From Phytophthora sp. 'mugwort' (taxonomy: Eukaryota > Oomycota > Peronosporomycetes > Peronosporales > Peronosporaceae), in contig JAUCEF010000007.1 in assembly GCA_033558025.1 (NCBI GenBank), forward strand, positions 6,634,001 through 6,698,000: DNA of 64,000 nt, written 5' to 3'. How positions within the stretch are numbered: the stretch's first letter is position 1; every line of letters starts with the position of its first letter. A program made the position numbers and the translations under genes. Positions 1 to 11,663 of the stretch are shown piece after piece. The notes beneath the pieces were generated by a model. The model worked only from the letters and a program-made list of their open reading frames with translations. It was not told the origin of the DNA and made no database searches.

Positions 1-1416
1 GGGTAGAAGCCGGTGCACCTTTAAGCGAGCTATTAAGAAAAAGACGATGATGCGTTAGCGCTAGTAGAAGTAGAAGCACCGGAGGAGCTACGTGAAGCAG
101 GGCGATCGGGCGAGCTGTTGCGCGGCGGCGCTGGGCACAATCAAGCATGGCGTCCAGCAGCTCTATTTCGGAATCGTGCAAGTACCACGAGGCTCAGGAG
201 CCGAGCTCTCACTGCGTGTCATCGCAGCGAGCGAAGCGGAATTGGAGGTCATGCTAACAACACGCATCACCACAGCAAGAACACCCAGCACGAGAGGAAC
301 ATATCCAGGCCCAGGACCAACCAGGCCAAGGCGAACCAAGGTGTAGATAACGGGGTCGGACGAATTCGAATCAGGCGTCCTCCTGGCTGCGCTGCTTCTT
401 CGGGAATGCAGACTGAATGCCAGATGAAGGGTGGGCGTATGCGAATTGGCTATGTATAGCCAATACGACGGGGCCTACAACTACTCAGGAATAGTAGTGG
501 ATCTAACATATAGCAGATGTATGGTGGCTGGGGGGGTATCTATCCACCCGAACTGCGGGGAACGGCCACGCTACTTCTAACCACCCTCCCCCAAACGCAT
601 ACGCTTCAATAAATACTGGTAGCACTTGTTTGTCAGTCGACTTCTCTAACGGACACTGAAGCTGCCGTGCTGGAACCGTTCAGGCGTGACCAAGCGGACA
701 TGACAGCCTACCCCAGCGAGTACGGACGGCTTTGCGGAGCGCACACACAATCATCGCAAGGTTGACGCCGAGCATGCTTCCTGGAGGCATTCCTCTCACG
801 TTGAGCATGATGGAGAGACTCTTCAGCGTTATTCGCACTGTTTCGCGCCACGAGCGCCACCGCCTCTCGCCCATAATGCTGGAGATGATACTGTTCCTGA
901 AGATGAATATTCGTGCTGGGATGCGGCGACTGTAGATAAGTGGTTGCAAGGATGCCATAACACGATTGCAGTAATTTACAATGACAACGATGCGTCTGAC
1001 GCTATTTATTCATTTTTTGTTAATCAGTACCTGATACGCAACCAAGCAAGTATACTACTACTGTCACAACAATAGACAAACATCGCATAATGGGCTTGTC
1101 TGGCTATAGCTCGTTACAATTCTGAACGTCTTAGTCAATAATTTAATATCTTGATTTAATAGTCAACTCCAAAACAATATTTATCAGTACTAGATTTTAA
1201 TGATACAATATTTACAAAATATACAGCATGTTACTGAAATAACTATATGCACCACAATAATATAACAATAGGGTTATAAAATATGAGCTGTTAGCAAATT
1301 ACCGAAAATATAATAGCAATACCTTTTAAAGCATAATGATGTCTTTCTTCGCTTCAAAAAATACTTCTAAGAAAATGAATCAAGGAAAGAATAACGGTAT
1401 AATGCAAGATGAGCGA
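1..1416. repeat. Left arm of a 1.4 kb inverted repeat
   Basis: The stretch reads as an imperfect reverse complement of 12920-14322. Matching landmarks include the first bases of the window against about 14322, the pyrimidine-rich block near 530-600 against 13730-13800, and the A/T-rich inner part at 960-1416 against 12920-13340. The arm may continue beyond the left edge. Near 440-680 it resembles an LTR (a short AATAAA-like stretch, compact promoter-like sequence), but I could not fix ends, so this is only a suggestion. 960-1416 is about 75 percent A+T and has no gene I can support. Confidence 0.8.
732..935 (+). pseudogene. hAT-type transposase C-terminal fragment
   Basis: A short open stretch ends in MERLFSVIRTVSRHERH followed by a segment with LEMILFLKMN. 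This pattern (E-R-x-FS, then a basic stretch, then LEMILFLK) is the layout of the hAT C-terminal dimerisation domain. No catalytic core is attached, and the mirror copy near 13380-13560 on the minus strand is broken by small indels. I treat it as a relic carried in the inverted repeat. Recognition rests on the motif only. Confidence 0.45.
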
Positions 1417-2693
1417 CTTTGCGCGTGCACCTTGCTTGAGGTGCGACGAATGGTATGGCTTGTCCTGCTCGAGAACTTGGATACGGCGCTCTTCCTACTT
1501 GTGCTTCACGAGCTCACGCAACCGAAGCGTGCGGTCGATTGTGCGGTCAAGTATGAGTGTGGTGGTGTTATGTATACGCACCACCTGATTCTGGAAAATG
1601 TGTCGCGCTTCGTCCAAAAGCTCGCAACCCTCCTTGATTATCCTATTTTGGTTGTAGCGCTGAAGATAGACGAGTAAGAAGCTAGTTTGTTGCAGCTTCG
1701 CACGCACTTGGATCCGTGTCTGTCCAAGGTAATAGGTTTCTTAACAGCTGTGTGTTTAAAGGATTTGTCCGCAAGCTTTTGGTGTTTTGACATAAAGGGA
1801 CTTGCTCATAGCTTGCTTAGTTGAGCTAAAGTAGAGAGAGAGACTAGCGCTGAGGCGTTCGAGGTATCATATTCTACTAACGTGCTGAAGGTTTGACGCA
1901 GACAAGCACATGGGGCGTTAAGCTCGTCAATCCTCTTTGATGCACGTGTGAGGTCGATCAGGCCAGTTTCAAATTAACGAGAGCGCGACAACGACGAAAC
2001 CATAGGCCAACGACAAAGGTAAGGCCAACTTACGGACGAACGTTTTATTGTGTGACGAAACAAGGACCGAAGAACTTGTGACCAACTTGCCCGGCGGAAA
2101 ATTACCAACAAGTGCTACCAGGGTTAACGGCAGCGTAGGGGAAGCGTAGATAGACTGTGAGCCGTGATAGAAGGTATGGAACTTGATAAGCGAAGCTTGG
2201 ACGTTGATAAGCGAAGATTGGACGGAGCGAAGGGAGTTCTGCACTTGATGCGCGGACTGGAGTGAAGACCACTTGAGCTGAAGAAGGAAGATTCGGAAGT
2301 GGTTGATTTATCGGAGCTTACACTACTTAGTCTACCACGTAGATATGCAGCCCTGCATCCAATCACCAACACTCCGAACTCGTCCAATCATCTTACTTGT
2401 CTAATCATCGGTTGCGTAAACGACGTACCGTAATCATCGCGGGATCGTGTTGGACCGGTTCTGGTAAACTGGTTACTGGTACACAGTACAAAAACCCGGA
2501 AACCCTCAATAAGCTGCGAGCGGAGGCTAGGCCGCGATGCTGTGGATATGTGTTAGTAGGTGGTGTGTGATTGAGTGCAAATTGCAAAGTGAGATTGATT
2601 TAGGTTAAGTTGGACGGTCTCCAGGGCGCCCAGGGGTTGCCCAGAGGTTTGAATATTTGGCAGTGACCCTATTGGCCAATTTCGTTGAAGTTG
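1417..2693. other. Spacer inside the inverted repeat, no gene supported
   Basis: On the minus strand 1420-1720 there is a leucine- and arginine-rich open stretch that I do not recognise; it may be a transposon fragment. Around 2179-2223 a roughly 20 bp unit containing GATAAGCGAAG is repeated twice in tandem. I see no other structure. Confidence 0.5.
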
Positions 2694-2858
2694 TGTAATG
2701 AGCTAATTTTGATTAGTCATAAATGTAGCCAATAAAAATGCTTTACACATATTACTTTATAAGGGCACTTAGTAAGTAGCATATATTGCCGAGGGATGTT
2801 CATGGCGACTAGGACGCGTGTTCTAAAACTGAAGGCTCAATAGGTAGCTTGTCTAATA
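2694..2858 (+). repeat. 5' LTR of copia element
   Basis: This matches 8370-8545 over its full length with scattered substitutions. Shared blocks include GGGCACTTAGTAAGTAGC and TTGCCGAGGGATGTT, and both copies end in CTAATA. The start was set by the TGT that, in the 3' copy, follows the polypurine tract. Confidence 0.7.
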
Positions 2859-2907
2859 TTTCCGATACGTACTGGGACGTAACCATGGTAAAAGGGCACA
2901 CTAGGAG

Positions 2908-3936
2908 TTGACCGAGTCCTGGGCTGGCGAGGTTCAATGGGGGGACTATACAATGTGGAGGGATATGGTGATTACCCACACTGAAACGCTATATGAAAAA
3001 TATCAGCGTGGATTGTTGGAAAAGGACCAGCCCGAGGCTACGGTCGTCATGATGGACTTCCTAGATGGGACGCCTGAGAAGCCGGTCATTTCGGTGAGTG
3101 AGGAGGTCACCCAGGAAGAGTTGAAGGCTAGGCGTTGGCGTCACCAACACTGGACTAGGGCTCGGCAGAGCTGTTGAGCCTGTTTAATCAGGCGTTGCCT
3201 AACGTCTTTTTGATTGGGTTATCCGACCAAGTGTCCAAGATGAATCCTTGTGACATAGGAGCCCGAGCAGAAGTACGGGCTTGGGAATGTAGGGGTCGTA
3301 ATCGAGCTGCGCCGCCAGTGGGAACGTCTTACCACGTTAACTGGAGAAATTTGGGTACCCTATTCGCCCAGTTGAAGAAGCTCCATAAGGACATCAACCG
3401 AAAGATGAGGGGTCTGGTTGGAAAGGACATGATTACGGAGGCGTGGTTGTGAATGAAAGTGTTGGCTATTCTCCCAAGTGAATTTTGGGGAAGCTCCATC
3501 AGCGTGACTGGGGAGTGGTATACGATCGAGAATGTTAAAGTGATACTTCGGCGCATGTTTGGTGATCATTCGAGGAAGGAAATCAGCATGTTAACTGAGA
3601 AGAGACGCTGGCTATCAATGTGGCGAAAAGTTTACGGGAAAGAAACGAAGCAAGGAAGAATCTGCCGAGCCATCATCGCGCGAGTGCTTCTTCTGCTTTG
3701 AAGGTGGCCTCTGGAAGAAGGACTGTCCAGTGATGGCTGAGAATCGCGACCCTAAGAGTCTTGGTGGTAAGCTGTTCCGGTCGAACATCCGGGCTACACC
3801 TCTTGCAAAGAAGAAACGACTAATGACGGTCAAGAAGGAAATCAAGCTGACTTCCGAGAAGGTGACGAGTAACCAGGGCGAAGACAGGACGCCTTACAAT
3901 GTGCCGCTTTCGACTCCCAGCTGGAAAAGGCGATAA
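2908..3936 (+). pseudogene. copia gag relic with zinc-knuckle remnant
   Basis: Three open pieces (2908-3177, 3174-3452, 3453-3701) and a fourth in another frame to 3936 together resemble copia gag. Near 3690 the reading frame that includes 3730-3936 contains CFFCFEGGLWKKDC, which is a CCHC knuckle whose histidine position is replaced by leucine. Such a knuckle binds nucleic acid in copia Gag. At least two frame changes and stops make the protein non-functional. N-terminal identity as gag is inferred from position and the knuckle. Confidence 0.6.
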
Positions 3937-4287
3937 GGAGACGGACGAATTTGAGTACAAGAGCTGTCCCAACGAGTGAAGGCAGCAAAAATGAGGCTCC
4001 GATGACCTTAATGGACATTGGCGATGAGGTACGGAGAAGATTTCCTGGATATTTATCTAGGTCGAAGCAGCTAAAAGTGACGGACGATCTATAGGTGAGT
4101 GATAAAGAGGCTGGGCACGCAATAAGCTCGGACAGAAGTGGTTCAGCCAACTTGGAAAAGGACGAGCGCATACCATCGAGTACGGAAACGGAGTCACCTC
4201 ATCAACCAAGTTACAAGGAAAAATGAGATTTAGTATTCTCAAACCCAGAGGTTACTATAGTGATATCTCAATAGAAAATGTTACCTT

Positions 4288-4464
4288 TGTTTTTGCCTGA
4301 ATATGATGATACTCTTGTGTGGCTAAATAATATGCACTGAGCAAGTCATTACCGCACTAATGACTTGCTCATTAGTGCGGTAATGACTTGCTCAGTGCAC
4401 TAATGACTTGCTCAGTGCATATTATTTAGCCACACAAGAGTATCATCATATTCAGGCAAAAACA
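4288..4464. repeat. Long perfect fold-back palindrome
   Basis: About 62 bases from 4288 rightwards (beginning TGTTTTTGCCTGAATATG) are the exact reverse complement of the bases ending at 4464. The middle holds a second palindrome around GCACTAATGACTTGCTC and an extra tandem copy of TAATGACTTGCTCAGTGC. The right arm is ordinary copia pol reading frame (AYYLATQEYHHIQAK), so the left arm is an inverted duplicate of it. Confidence 0.9.
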
Positions 4465-7340
4465 AGAGAGTACTTGAATTTCCTTGATAGTAATAACCGA
4501 TTCATATTTGATGCGCTAGCAATAGATGAAGTGTATTATCTATCAAGCAGACAATCCGATAGTGATGACAGGGTACTATCCGTTGGTAGTAACAGTTGGA
4601 AGTTCATAAAACGCTAAAGGAGTGGCACTTAAGACTAGGTCATGTCGGGAAAGGCAGGTTAATGAACATCCTGGCTGGAGGGGTTAATAAAGATGCGCCG
4701 CAGCTGTCACGACAAGAAATTGAAAAATACCCTTCTTTTGTCGAACCTGCGAACTGGCGAAATCACGACGGATGTTGTACAGTAATATAGTTGCAGAAAA
4801 GACAACTGTCCCCTTGCATACGTTCTACATGGACTCCGTAGGTTAAATAAAGCCTCAAGGACTGTATTCTACTACTGGACACAAGTATGCCCTAGCAGTG
4901 GTGGATGATGCCACGGCTTATAAATGGTACTTTATGATGTTGTCACTCAAAGAGGTTGGGACTATAGTGAAAACCCTTATGAAGCAACTGGAGATACAAT
5001 TCCCATATACAGTAAAACGTATAAGGGCAGATGGAGGTACTGAATTTGTCAATAATATTCTTAAGAACTACTGTAACAGGAATGGGCCTGTGTACAGTCC
5101 CATGTGGAGTCTCAGGAAGAAAATGGATCTGCTAAAAGAGCACATCAGACAATAATGGGCAAAGTGATGTGCGCCCTAATAGGGTCCGATAAGGCGGCAA
5201 AATGGTGGCCGGATGCGCTGAAGAATATGACGGCAGTAAATAATAGGATACCAACACCCCGACTAAAAGGTAAGTGCCCATATGAGGCACTATTTGGCAC
5301 AAAACCAACTGGAATAGGCCTATGCATTTGAGGCAACACATGCTACGCTCATATACCAAAGACCAAACGAGTTGATCAGAAACTTAGTGAGAGAGCTATA
5401 AAGTGATAATTACTCGGTCTATCCGATAGTTGTAAAGGATACCGACTACTGATGTAAAAGAAAATAGGTACCTCATTGCTTGCGACGTAAAATTTGGGAC
5501 AACGTATTTTGAAGGACTAATATCATGGTCATTTCCATCAGGGGGAAATTACTTTAAATGAGGATAGTGTCCTAGAAATTTGTGAAATAGGGAAAAAGGA
5601 ACGAAAAGTTGACACGAATATGCCTGAAAGCGACGAAAGGGTTATTAATGAAAAGGCTGTAGAAAGACCCGAAAGAGTGGGAGCTGGGGAACAGCGTACA
5701 TCTGTCCTTCCTATCCCACGGAGCCGTCGCACAAGGCTACCAAACACCCCTCTCTCAGAGACTGTGTTGTATCGATCAGCGCTGCCACAATTAGCACCAA
5801 AGCGATACCAATTCCGAGGTCAATAGAGGAAGCAAGAGAAGGGCCACATGCCTTAGTGAGAGACCGCGCTACAGATTGAATATCAGGCATTAGTTGCTAA
5901 TGATACGTGGGAAGTAGTATCTTTACCTGACAGTCGCAAATATTGCCTGTCACTGGGATGTAAAGTAGAACCCAGACGGCCGGTCGAGTAGCTAAAGCAA
6001 GATTATTTGTAAGGGAAAATATCCAAACCCAGGGTGTTGATTTTAATGAGATATTTTCACCGGTAGCTAGATATGAATCACTGCGATTACTACTGGCAAT
6101 ATCTACTATAAAGGATCTACACGTCCATCAAATGGATGTTTCTACGGCTTTCCTTAATGGATCGATCATTGAGGATATTTATATGCAACAACCTCATGGG
6201 TTTAGGCACGTCAAGCGTACGCAAACTAAAAAGAGCCTATATGGGCTCAAACAGGCCCCACGTATATGGTATGCGCTTCTCAATAAGTTCTTGGTAAGCG
6301 TAGGATTTTGTTGTGCAAAAAGGAGTACTGTTTGTACCGTCAAAAGTGGGAGGTTAATGGAGTGACGCATATAGTACTCGTCTGCGTCTATGTGGATGAT
6401 ACTAATGTCGCTGCGAGTAGTATGATATTGAAAAGGTGAAAGCCCACTCGGCGTTGATATTTACTATGAAGGACCTGGGTGATATCCACTATTCCTGAAA
6501 ACGGAGATTAAGCGGACCGAACTAATGGATAGGATACTAAGCATGTCCCAACACAAATATATTATGGACCTACTACAAAAGTCTGATATGACTAGTGTAA
6601 CTCAGAGCCAACGGCACAGGCAAAAAGTGTAGTATTTGAGAAAGAGGAAAAGTTCAGCCCAGAGTACATATCAGCTCAACCTCCGATTATAGGAGTTTCG
6701 TGGGATCATTGATGTACCGTGTTCGTGGTACGCGTCCTGATATAGCAAATGCTGTCAAAGAGTTGAGTAAGTTTCTGTCATGCTATAATAAGCGCCATTA
6801 CAAGGCAGCCCACAGAGTACTAAAGTATCGGAAAAGAACGTCGACGTACGGTCTCATACTTGACGGAAAATGTAAGGAAGTGATATATGAAGTATACATA
6901 GACGCGAGCTTCGCGAATGCTAATGACAACAAAAAGTCAGTGCTGGGTATGTGAGTATTATGGCAGAAGCGTGTATTACTACTTGGACAAGTTTAGGACA
7001 AAGTACTGTGAGCCTCCACACTGCGCACGTAGAGCTAATAGCTGCTAGTGAACGGATTAAAGAGTGTGAGTGGTAATGGGTTTTATTAGAGGAACTAGGA
7101 CTTAAACAAAGAGGAACTATGATTCAAACAAACTCACCCACAGTATGTTAGTGTGACACTACGGGTGCGATTAGTATTTTTAGAGACCCAGCTAATCGTA
7201 CATCAACAAAACATATTGATATTAAAGGGATATATGCTAAGATGACTCATGATAAGGGGCGAATAGGAGTATCATACTGCAACATGAATGATATGACAGC
7301 AGATTCCTCACGAAGGCATTGCCTCCCCCCAGTCTTAATT
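4408..7340 (+). pseudogene. copia pol relic (integrase, RT, RNase H)
   Basis: Domains follow in order across several frames. A GAG-pre-integrase motif HLRLGHVGKGRL lies near 4620. Integrase core pieces include VDDATAYKWYF near 4898 and RADGGTEFVNN near 5030. Reverse transcriptase includes MDVSTAFLNGSI at 6132, KKSLYGLKQAP near 6230 and the catalytic YVDD at 6389-6400. RNase H parts include GSLMYRVRGTRPDIA at 6700 and a C-terminal HIDIKG near 7215. Frameshifts or stops fall in each domain, for example just after 5150, near 6000 and near 6950. The element could not supply its own enzymes. Confidence 0.8.
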
Positions 7341-7460
7341 TGAGAAACATAAAAATCTTTTGGGGGTTAAGACCTAAGCCTTCCCTTATCACAATAGGTT
7401 TTGGGTATGTGTACCGTCGTTGCATTGATCAAAAGATACTTTAAGGTTAGAGATTTAGCA

Positions 7461-7595
7461 CGTGGCATAATCGAAAGCCATCCGACTCAAGCTGAAGTCT
7501 AAAGATACTTCTCAAAGTTGAATATCCACCATGTGGCATATCCAACCCGTCCGGCTCAAGTTGAAGTTGGGATACTGCTCAAGTTGAAGTGCATC
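7461..7595. repeat. Imperfect tandem duplication of about 65 bp
   Basis: Two copies share ATGTGGCATA or ACGTGGCATA, then a CTCAAG-TTGAAGT block, then GATACT-CTCAA-GTTGAA. It lies in the unassigned 3' portion of the copia element. Confidence 0.55.
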
Positions 7596-7599
7596 AAGG

Positions 7600-8369
7600 G
7601 CAAAGACTTATGCGGTTAAAGTGAACAATAAGACGTAACGTTATTACATTGGTTAACTCTCAGTTGCGTAAAAGTTCAAATGTAAAAAAATTAGACTACG
7701 ACCACCATGATAACATGGCGCAAGCACAGCCAGAGCCGATCATTGACCGCAGCCGGGGTTAATGCGGCGAAATGAAACCGTGCCACGCGCACTCCCCCGG
7801 CCTCAGTAAGATAATGCCACAGGATTGCTCCTGGGATTTTTAGTTGCGTTTGTCGTAGCCCCCCCACACTTGAAGGTTTTGGAAGCGGCCAGAGGTGCTT
7901 AGTCGATCTGGAACTTATGAGTGCGAATTTGAATGTGAATGAGCTGGTGGCAAGTACTGCCAGCAAAGGTACAAAGGAGAGACGCACTAAGAGGCAGAGA
8001 CTATAAGGAAATAAGAAACCATAAGGAATTAGGTGTTTGATGGGGATACAAGTTTGTGGTGTTACCATTTATGGAATAGGTCATTGGTTCGCATATTGCC
8101 TAATCTGCGAAAGACCGCGGCACGAAGAGTCGCATGATATTTTTGAAAGTCACAACTTGATTTAGGGAACGCTATTTCATATGAGGTTAACGATAGGATA
8201 GGATGGGATATGCTTACTATTAAGAGCCAATTGTTTATTCTAGATGTAATTCTGCGAAACGAAAGGTCACATGGTATTTTAGGAAAGGTCGCAGCTTGAT
8301 TTAGGATAAGGCAAGTCATATCCGACCACAGAAAGGATAGTAAAGATGTGTTTGAAGTTTTAGTGGGAG
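7600..8369. other. Unassigned 3' spacer of the copia element
   Basis: No domain is recognisable here. Near 8105-8165 and 8255-8305 two blocks look related: each has a CGAAAG start, a CATG-TATTTT core and an ACTTGATTTAGG or GCTTGATTTAGG end, which suggests an old internal duplication. The piece may be a separate insertion within the retrotransposon. Confidence 0.45.
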
Positions 8370-8545
8370 TGTTAAGAGCTAATTCTGATTGGTCAAAAAT
8401 GTAGCCAATAGAAAAGATTCACACATCGTACTTGATAAGGGCACTTAGTAAGTAGCGTATGTATTGCCGAGGGATGTTAGTGGCGAGGAGGACGCGTGTC
8501 CTCCTCACTTAAAAACTGACAACTTAATAGGCAGCTAGTCTAATA
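8370..8545 (+). repeat. 3' LTR of copia element
   Basis: This begins TGTTAAGAGCTAATTC immediately after the purine tract AGTGGGAG and ends TAGTCTAATA. Compared with the 5' copy it has an insertion rich in CCTCCTCAC in its last third. Confidence 0.7.
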
Positions 8546-10204
8546 AGTTGCCCTTCAACGAGGTGACTTGACGCGCACCATACTAGGTACACTGAAAGAG
8601 ACAGAGGCAGTGCTCCCAAGACGCTGATCTCTGCTGCAGCAAGGACGAGTCTTCGCTGTAGTGTAATGAATGTGTATAGGCACAGGAATTGCTGGGCCCT
8701 AGACTGGTGAAGGGCTTGTCGCCGCCATCACCACCTAAGTCGGGGGCGGCGAGTGAGGCAAGCTCGTCGCCGTCGTCGACCTGACAGAGAGGTAGCTTGG
8801 AAGGTCGAAAGTGAGGCCGATACAACGAGGGCGGGGGGCTTTAGAAGATGATAATTGAGTCAATTGAGTTAAACATTTGCACTACTCGGCTGTTCTACTT
8901 ATGTGGCAGATAGGTTTGTTATCGGCAGTTTGTTTTGCTAGGAAGAACCTAACGTTCGATAGCCGCGTCGGACGAGCAGTTTTCGCATTCGTGTGGAACA
9001 ATATGTCCGTCGTTCAACGTGTCTCTATTTACAAATCAGCGGCCCCACGAGGGAAATACAGACATCAAATCCGCGCTATGCTGTTTAAGACCACTGGAGT
9101 ACCTCCCCATGCGCCCTGCACAGCAACATGTGGATCTCCAAAGGCGAAACTCTACAGCCAGGATGAGGCGATTCTAGTGGTATGTTTAGGTGGCAACTCA
9201 GGCAAGAAACTGCAACGAATAGAGTGTGTTATTGAGCAAAGTCTAAGGCATGTGGTCTGACATGTGCACCTTCTACAAGTCATACCACGTGCCTAAGACT
9301 AGCCACCCATTTACCCCCATTCTGACAACTGGAAATCATATTTCTCGCATTGCGTCGGATATCCACCAAATTAATGACCCAGTGAATATGAAGCGCGCGT
9401 TTCTTCATGGGATCGCTAACGAGTAATTACTGTCTATGTTGCCATCTTCGAGGGATCACAACATAAGAGAAGTTCTCGTTGACTTACAACGTCGATTTGA
9501 TATCAGAAGTACATATATATGAACTGCTCACAATAGTATTACTGCGGGAGCATTCGCACACTTTAAAGAACGGGAGTCAGATGAACTGCATCTCCAGCGC
9601 GCTAGCAGCCGGCTCCTTCTCCGCAGCACCGACTTACCCTGTTATTAGCGTCAGAACCGCTGGTGTCCCTACTGGCGGCACTAGGAGGGTCGGCAGCGAG
9701 AGCTAATTCCTAGCATGATAATGGGCATGATAGCAGGCGCCGTCCTGGGGCTGATCCGCTGAGGAAGTGAATTGTTCATTTTATAATTTACCTAACGCAA
9801 AAAAAACTTTGTTGCATCCCTAATGCATAAGAAATGTCTTAAGGGGTTTGGCCATTTAGTAGAAGATTGCAGTGTGTTTATGCGAGGCTCAATATCTTCT
9901 CAGCCGCTGCTTTGTTTTTATCAGGACGAGCGCCAAATCAACGAGGACGCCGTCGGCAATTTTATAGTTCTTTAACAAGCATTCAGCGGCACCAGTGAAT
10001 GTGCAGGCGCGTCTAAAAGGAAGCGCATCAAAATTGAGGCGTGGCCAGTTTAGTGAGCTCTTAGTACTGAAGTTTGTATTGGGAATCCATATGCTTGTGA
10101 CCGATATATGTCGATCGTACAATGAGTTCCCCTGCAGTGGTGACTTGTTGAATTTATACTTATCAAATTAAAAGACTCAATTGGATAGGCCAGGTCAAAT
10201 CGCT
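8546..10204. other. Intergenic sequence with unrecognised open stretches
   Basis: The longest open stretch is 8877-9260 plus (127 codons), starting with a hydrophobic segment and ending in a basic/cysteine-containing half. It matches no family I know, and codon use does not resemble the real genes of this window. A minus open stretch at 9889-10122 is also unassigned. I make no gene call here. Confidence 0.4.
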
Positions 10205-10275
10205 ACTGCTGCCTCAAGTGGTTAAGGCGCCTGCCATTGACGTGACAGCCCGAAGTTCAAATCCCTTTGCGGCCT
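10205..10275 (+). repeat. tRNA-like SINE fragment
   Basis: A box A-like sequence CTCAAGTGGTTAAGGCG (10213-10229) and a box B-like GTTCAAATCCC (10255-10265) are spaced as in a class II tRNA. The acceptor and anticodon stems do not pair well and no matching 3' acceptor is seen, so I read it as a tRNA-Ser/Leu-derived SINE head or tRNA pseudogene rather than a working tRNA. Confidence 0.5.
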
Positions 10276-10429
10276 ATGGAAAGTGAAGTGTCGAAAGGTA
10301 AGCCTTGGTGCCGGGGTTCCAAGGGCAGTAGGTTCACCTGCTGACGTCCCCCATATATTTATTTCGATTAGCATGGCTACACTACTGCTTCCGGCAGGAC
10401 AGACTTCTTCGCTCTCTATTTTGGCCGTT

Positions 10430-11409
10430 TTTCAGCAGCACCTGCACGCGGCTTCTTGGTCTTGCTTTTCTTGGCTTAATCGCTGGCTTCTACAATCTCC
10501 AGCAGCAGAGCTTCAGTGAGAAGTCTGCCTGCTACAGTCACGGTTGTGCGTCGCCGGATCTTCTTCTTGAGTGGGGGCAGCACGAGTAGATCGTTTTGAA
10601 CGAGGGTTTTGACCTTGAGCCACGCAGCCATCCCGGTTTCCCTCGGTGCACCGTTACGCTGAAAGTGATGGAGACACTCAGTCATGCGGTGTAGAAAAAG
10701 TGGGTACAAGCCACAAAGCCTGCCTTAATGGTGTCGTGGAAGTTGCACTGCTGCCACGCCAGCTCCACCAACTTGATCGCTTTGGTCTTGCTGATAGTGT
10801 AGCTGTCCGAGTCATATTTTAGTAACTCCAGCGCGCTGTGAAGCATGGTCTTGAACGAGCTAAACACAGCTACATCTAGAGGTTGGAAGAGATGAGTATA
10901 ATTAGAGGGTAAACCGACTAGCTTAATCTGGTACGCTGCAGCCACTCGTACGATATGCAGCGAAAAATGAGAACTGCAACCATCCATGATAAGCAACAGT
11001 GGCCTGCGAATTGGCGTAGGTACGGTCGCGGCAAGGAACTGAAGCCAGCTCGCGAACAGCATCATGTTCATGAAACCTGAGTCCGTCATCGTTACTGCCG
11101 TCCCCGGCACGCTCGAACCTTGTAGCACCGTGAGCGGTACTGTCTCACCTGGTAAAATAATCACGGGGGGGGGGGGGGGGGCGACAAGGCCAGCGGCGCT
11201 TCCACAGGCAACGACGGTGAGGTGGAAATTCGCCGTTGTTGCCGAACTCCATACGTATATTTTTGCAGCGTACTATACGCGATCTTAGTTTCTTGAGCAA
11301 TATTCTTTGTCGCTCGTCCAGCAAGAATTTGGTCGACGACTGCACCCAGCTCTGCCGGGGAGTACTGGCCGCGCCTCTTGTCATTGGAGGTTTGGCAATG
11401 GCTGGACAT
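10430..11409 (-). pseudogene. pogo-like DDE transposase relic
   Basis: The minus strand opens with an ATG at 11409 and an N-terminal helix-turn-helix of Psq type (SPAELGAVVDQILAG, then KIAYSTLQKY). It runs into a 17-G tract at 11165-11181. In another frame just beyond it, the DDE domain continues with LLLIMDGCSSHFS (second catalytic Asp) and LPSNYTHLFQPLDVAVFSSF, the pogo/jerky third-motif region. The first catalytic Asp and about 150 residues between the two halves are missing. A further frame change near 10700 leads to a lysine-rich C-terminal tail ending near 10430, beyond an in-frame stop. It is inactive. Confidence 0.75.
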
Positions 11410-11432
11410 GGACGACTGACTGGTATGTACAA

Positions 11433-11663
11433 ATTACTGGCTGAGCAGGTCTGGCAGCTCTATTTGGGCTCACACGTAAATGAAAAGTTGTGATTTTATC
11501 CAATTAGACTTCAAATTTGAAATCTAAGCTGGTGATTCACTCAATCCAATATTCTACTAATCTAGTCGTTCTACTAAACTGGCCATTTCCCTTATGGAAA
11601 AAATGGCAGGCTTTGCAAAAGCATTCAATAAATATTATATTGTCTAATCAATATTTAATTATA
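11433..11663. other. A/T-rich spacer, nothing recognised
   Basis: The sequence between the pogo relic and the TIR element is A/T-rich and without open frames or clear repeats. Confidence 0.5.

Larger units (their letters stand above)
2694..8545 (+). mobile_element. Degenerate Ty1/copia LTR retrotransposon
   Basis: Internal fragments occur in copia order: gag with a zinc-knuckle relic, pre-integrase, integrase core, reverse transcriptase and RNase H. They are bracketed by two diverged direct repeats of 165-176 bp that begin TGT (2694-2858 and 8370-8545). A purine-rich AGTGGGAG tract sits directly before the 3' repeat, as expected of a polypurine tract. Every domain carries stops or frameshifts, and the LTRs differ at many positions, so the insertion is old. 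About 1 kb between the last coding motif (near 7340) and the 3' LTR is not recognisable copia sequence. Confidence 0.8.

Noticed and set aside
8877..9260. 127-codon open frame as a host gene
   Set aside because: There is no recognisable domain, no promoter and it lies in repeat-rich sequence with unbiased codons.
10201..10275. Functional tRNA gene
   Set aside because: The stems do not pair and no good anticodon arm or acceptor is present.
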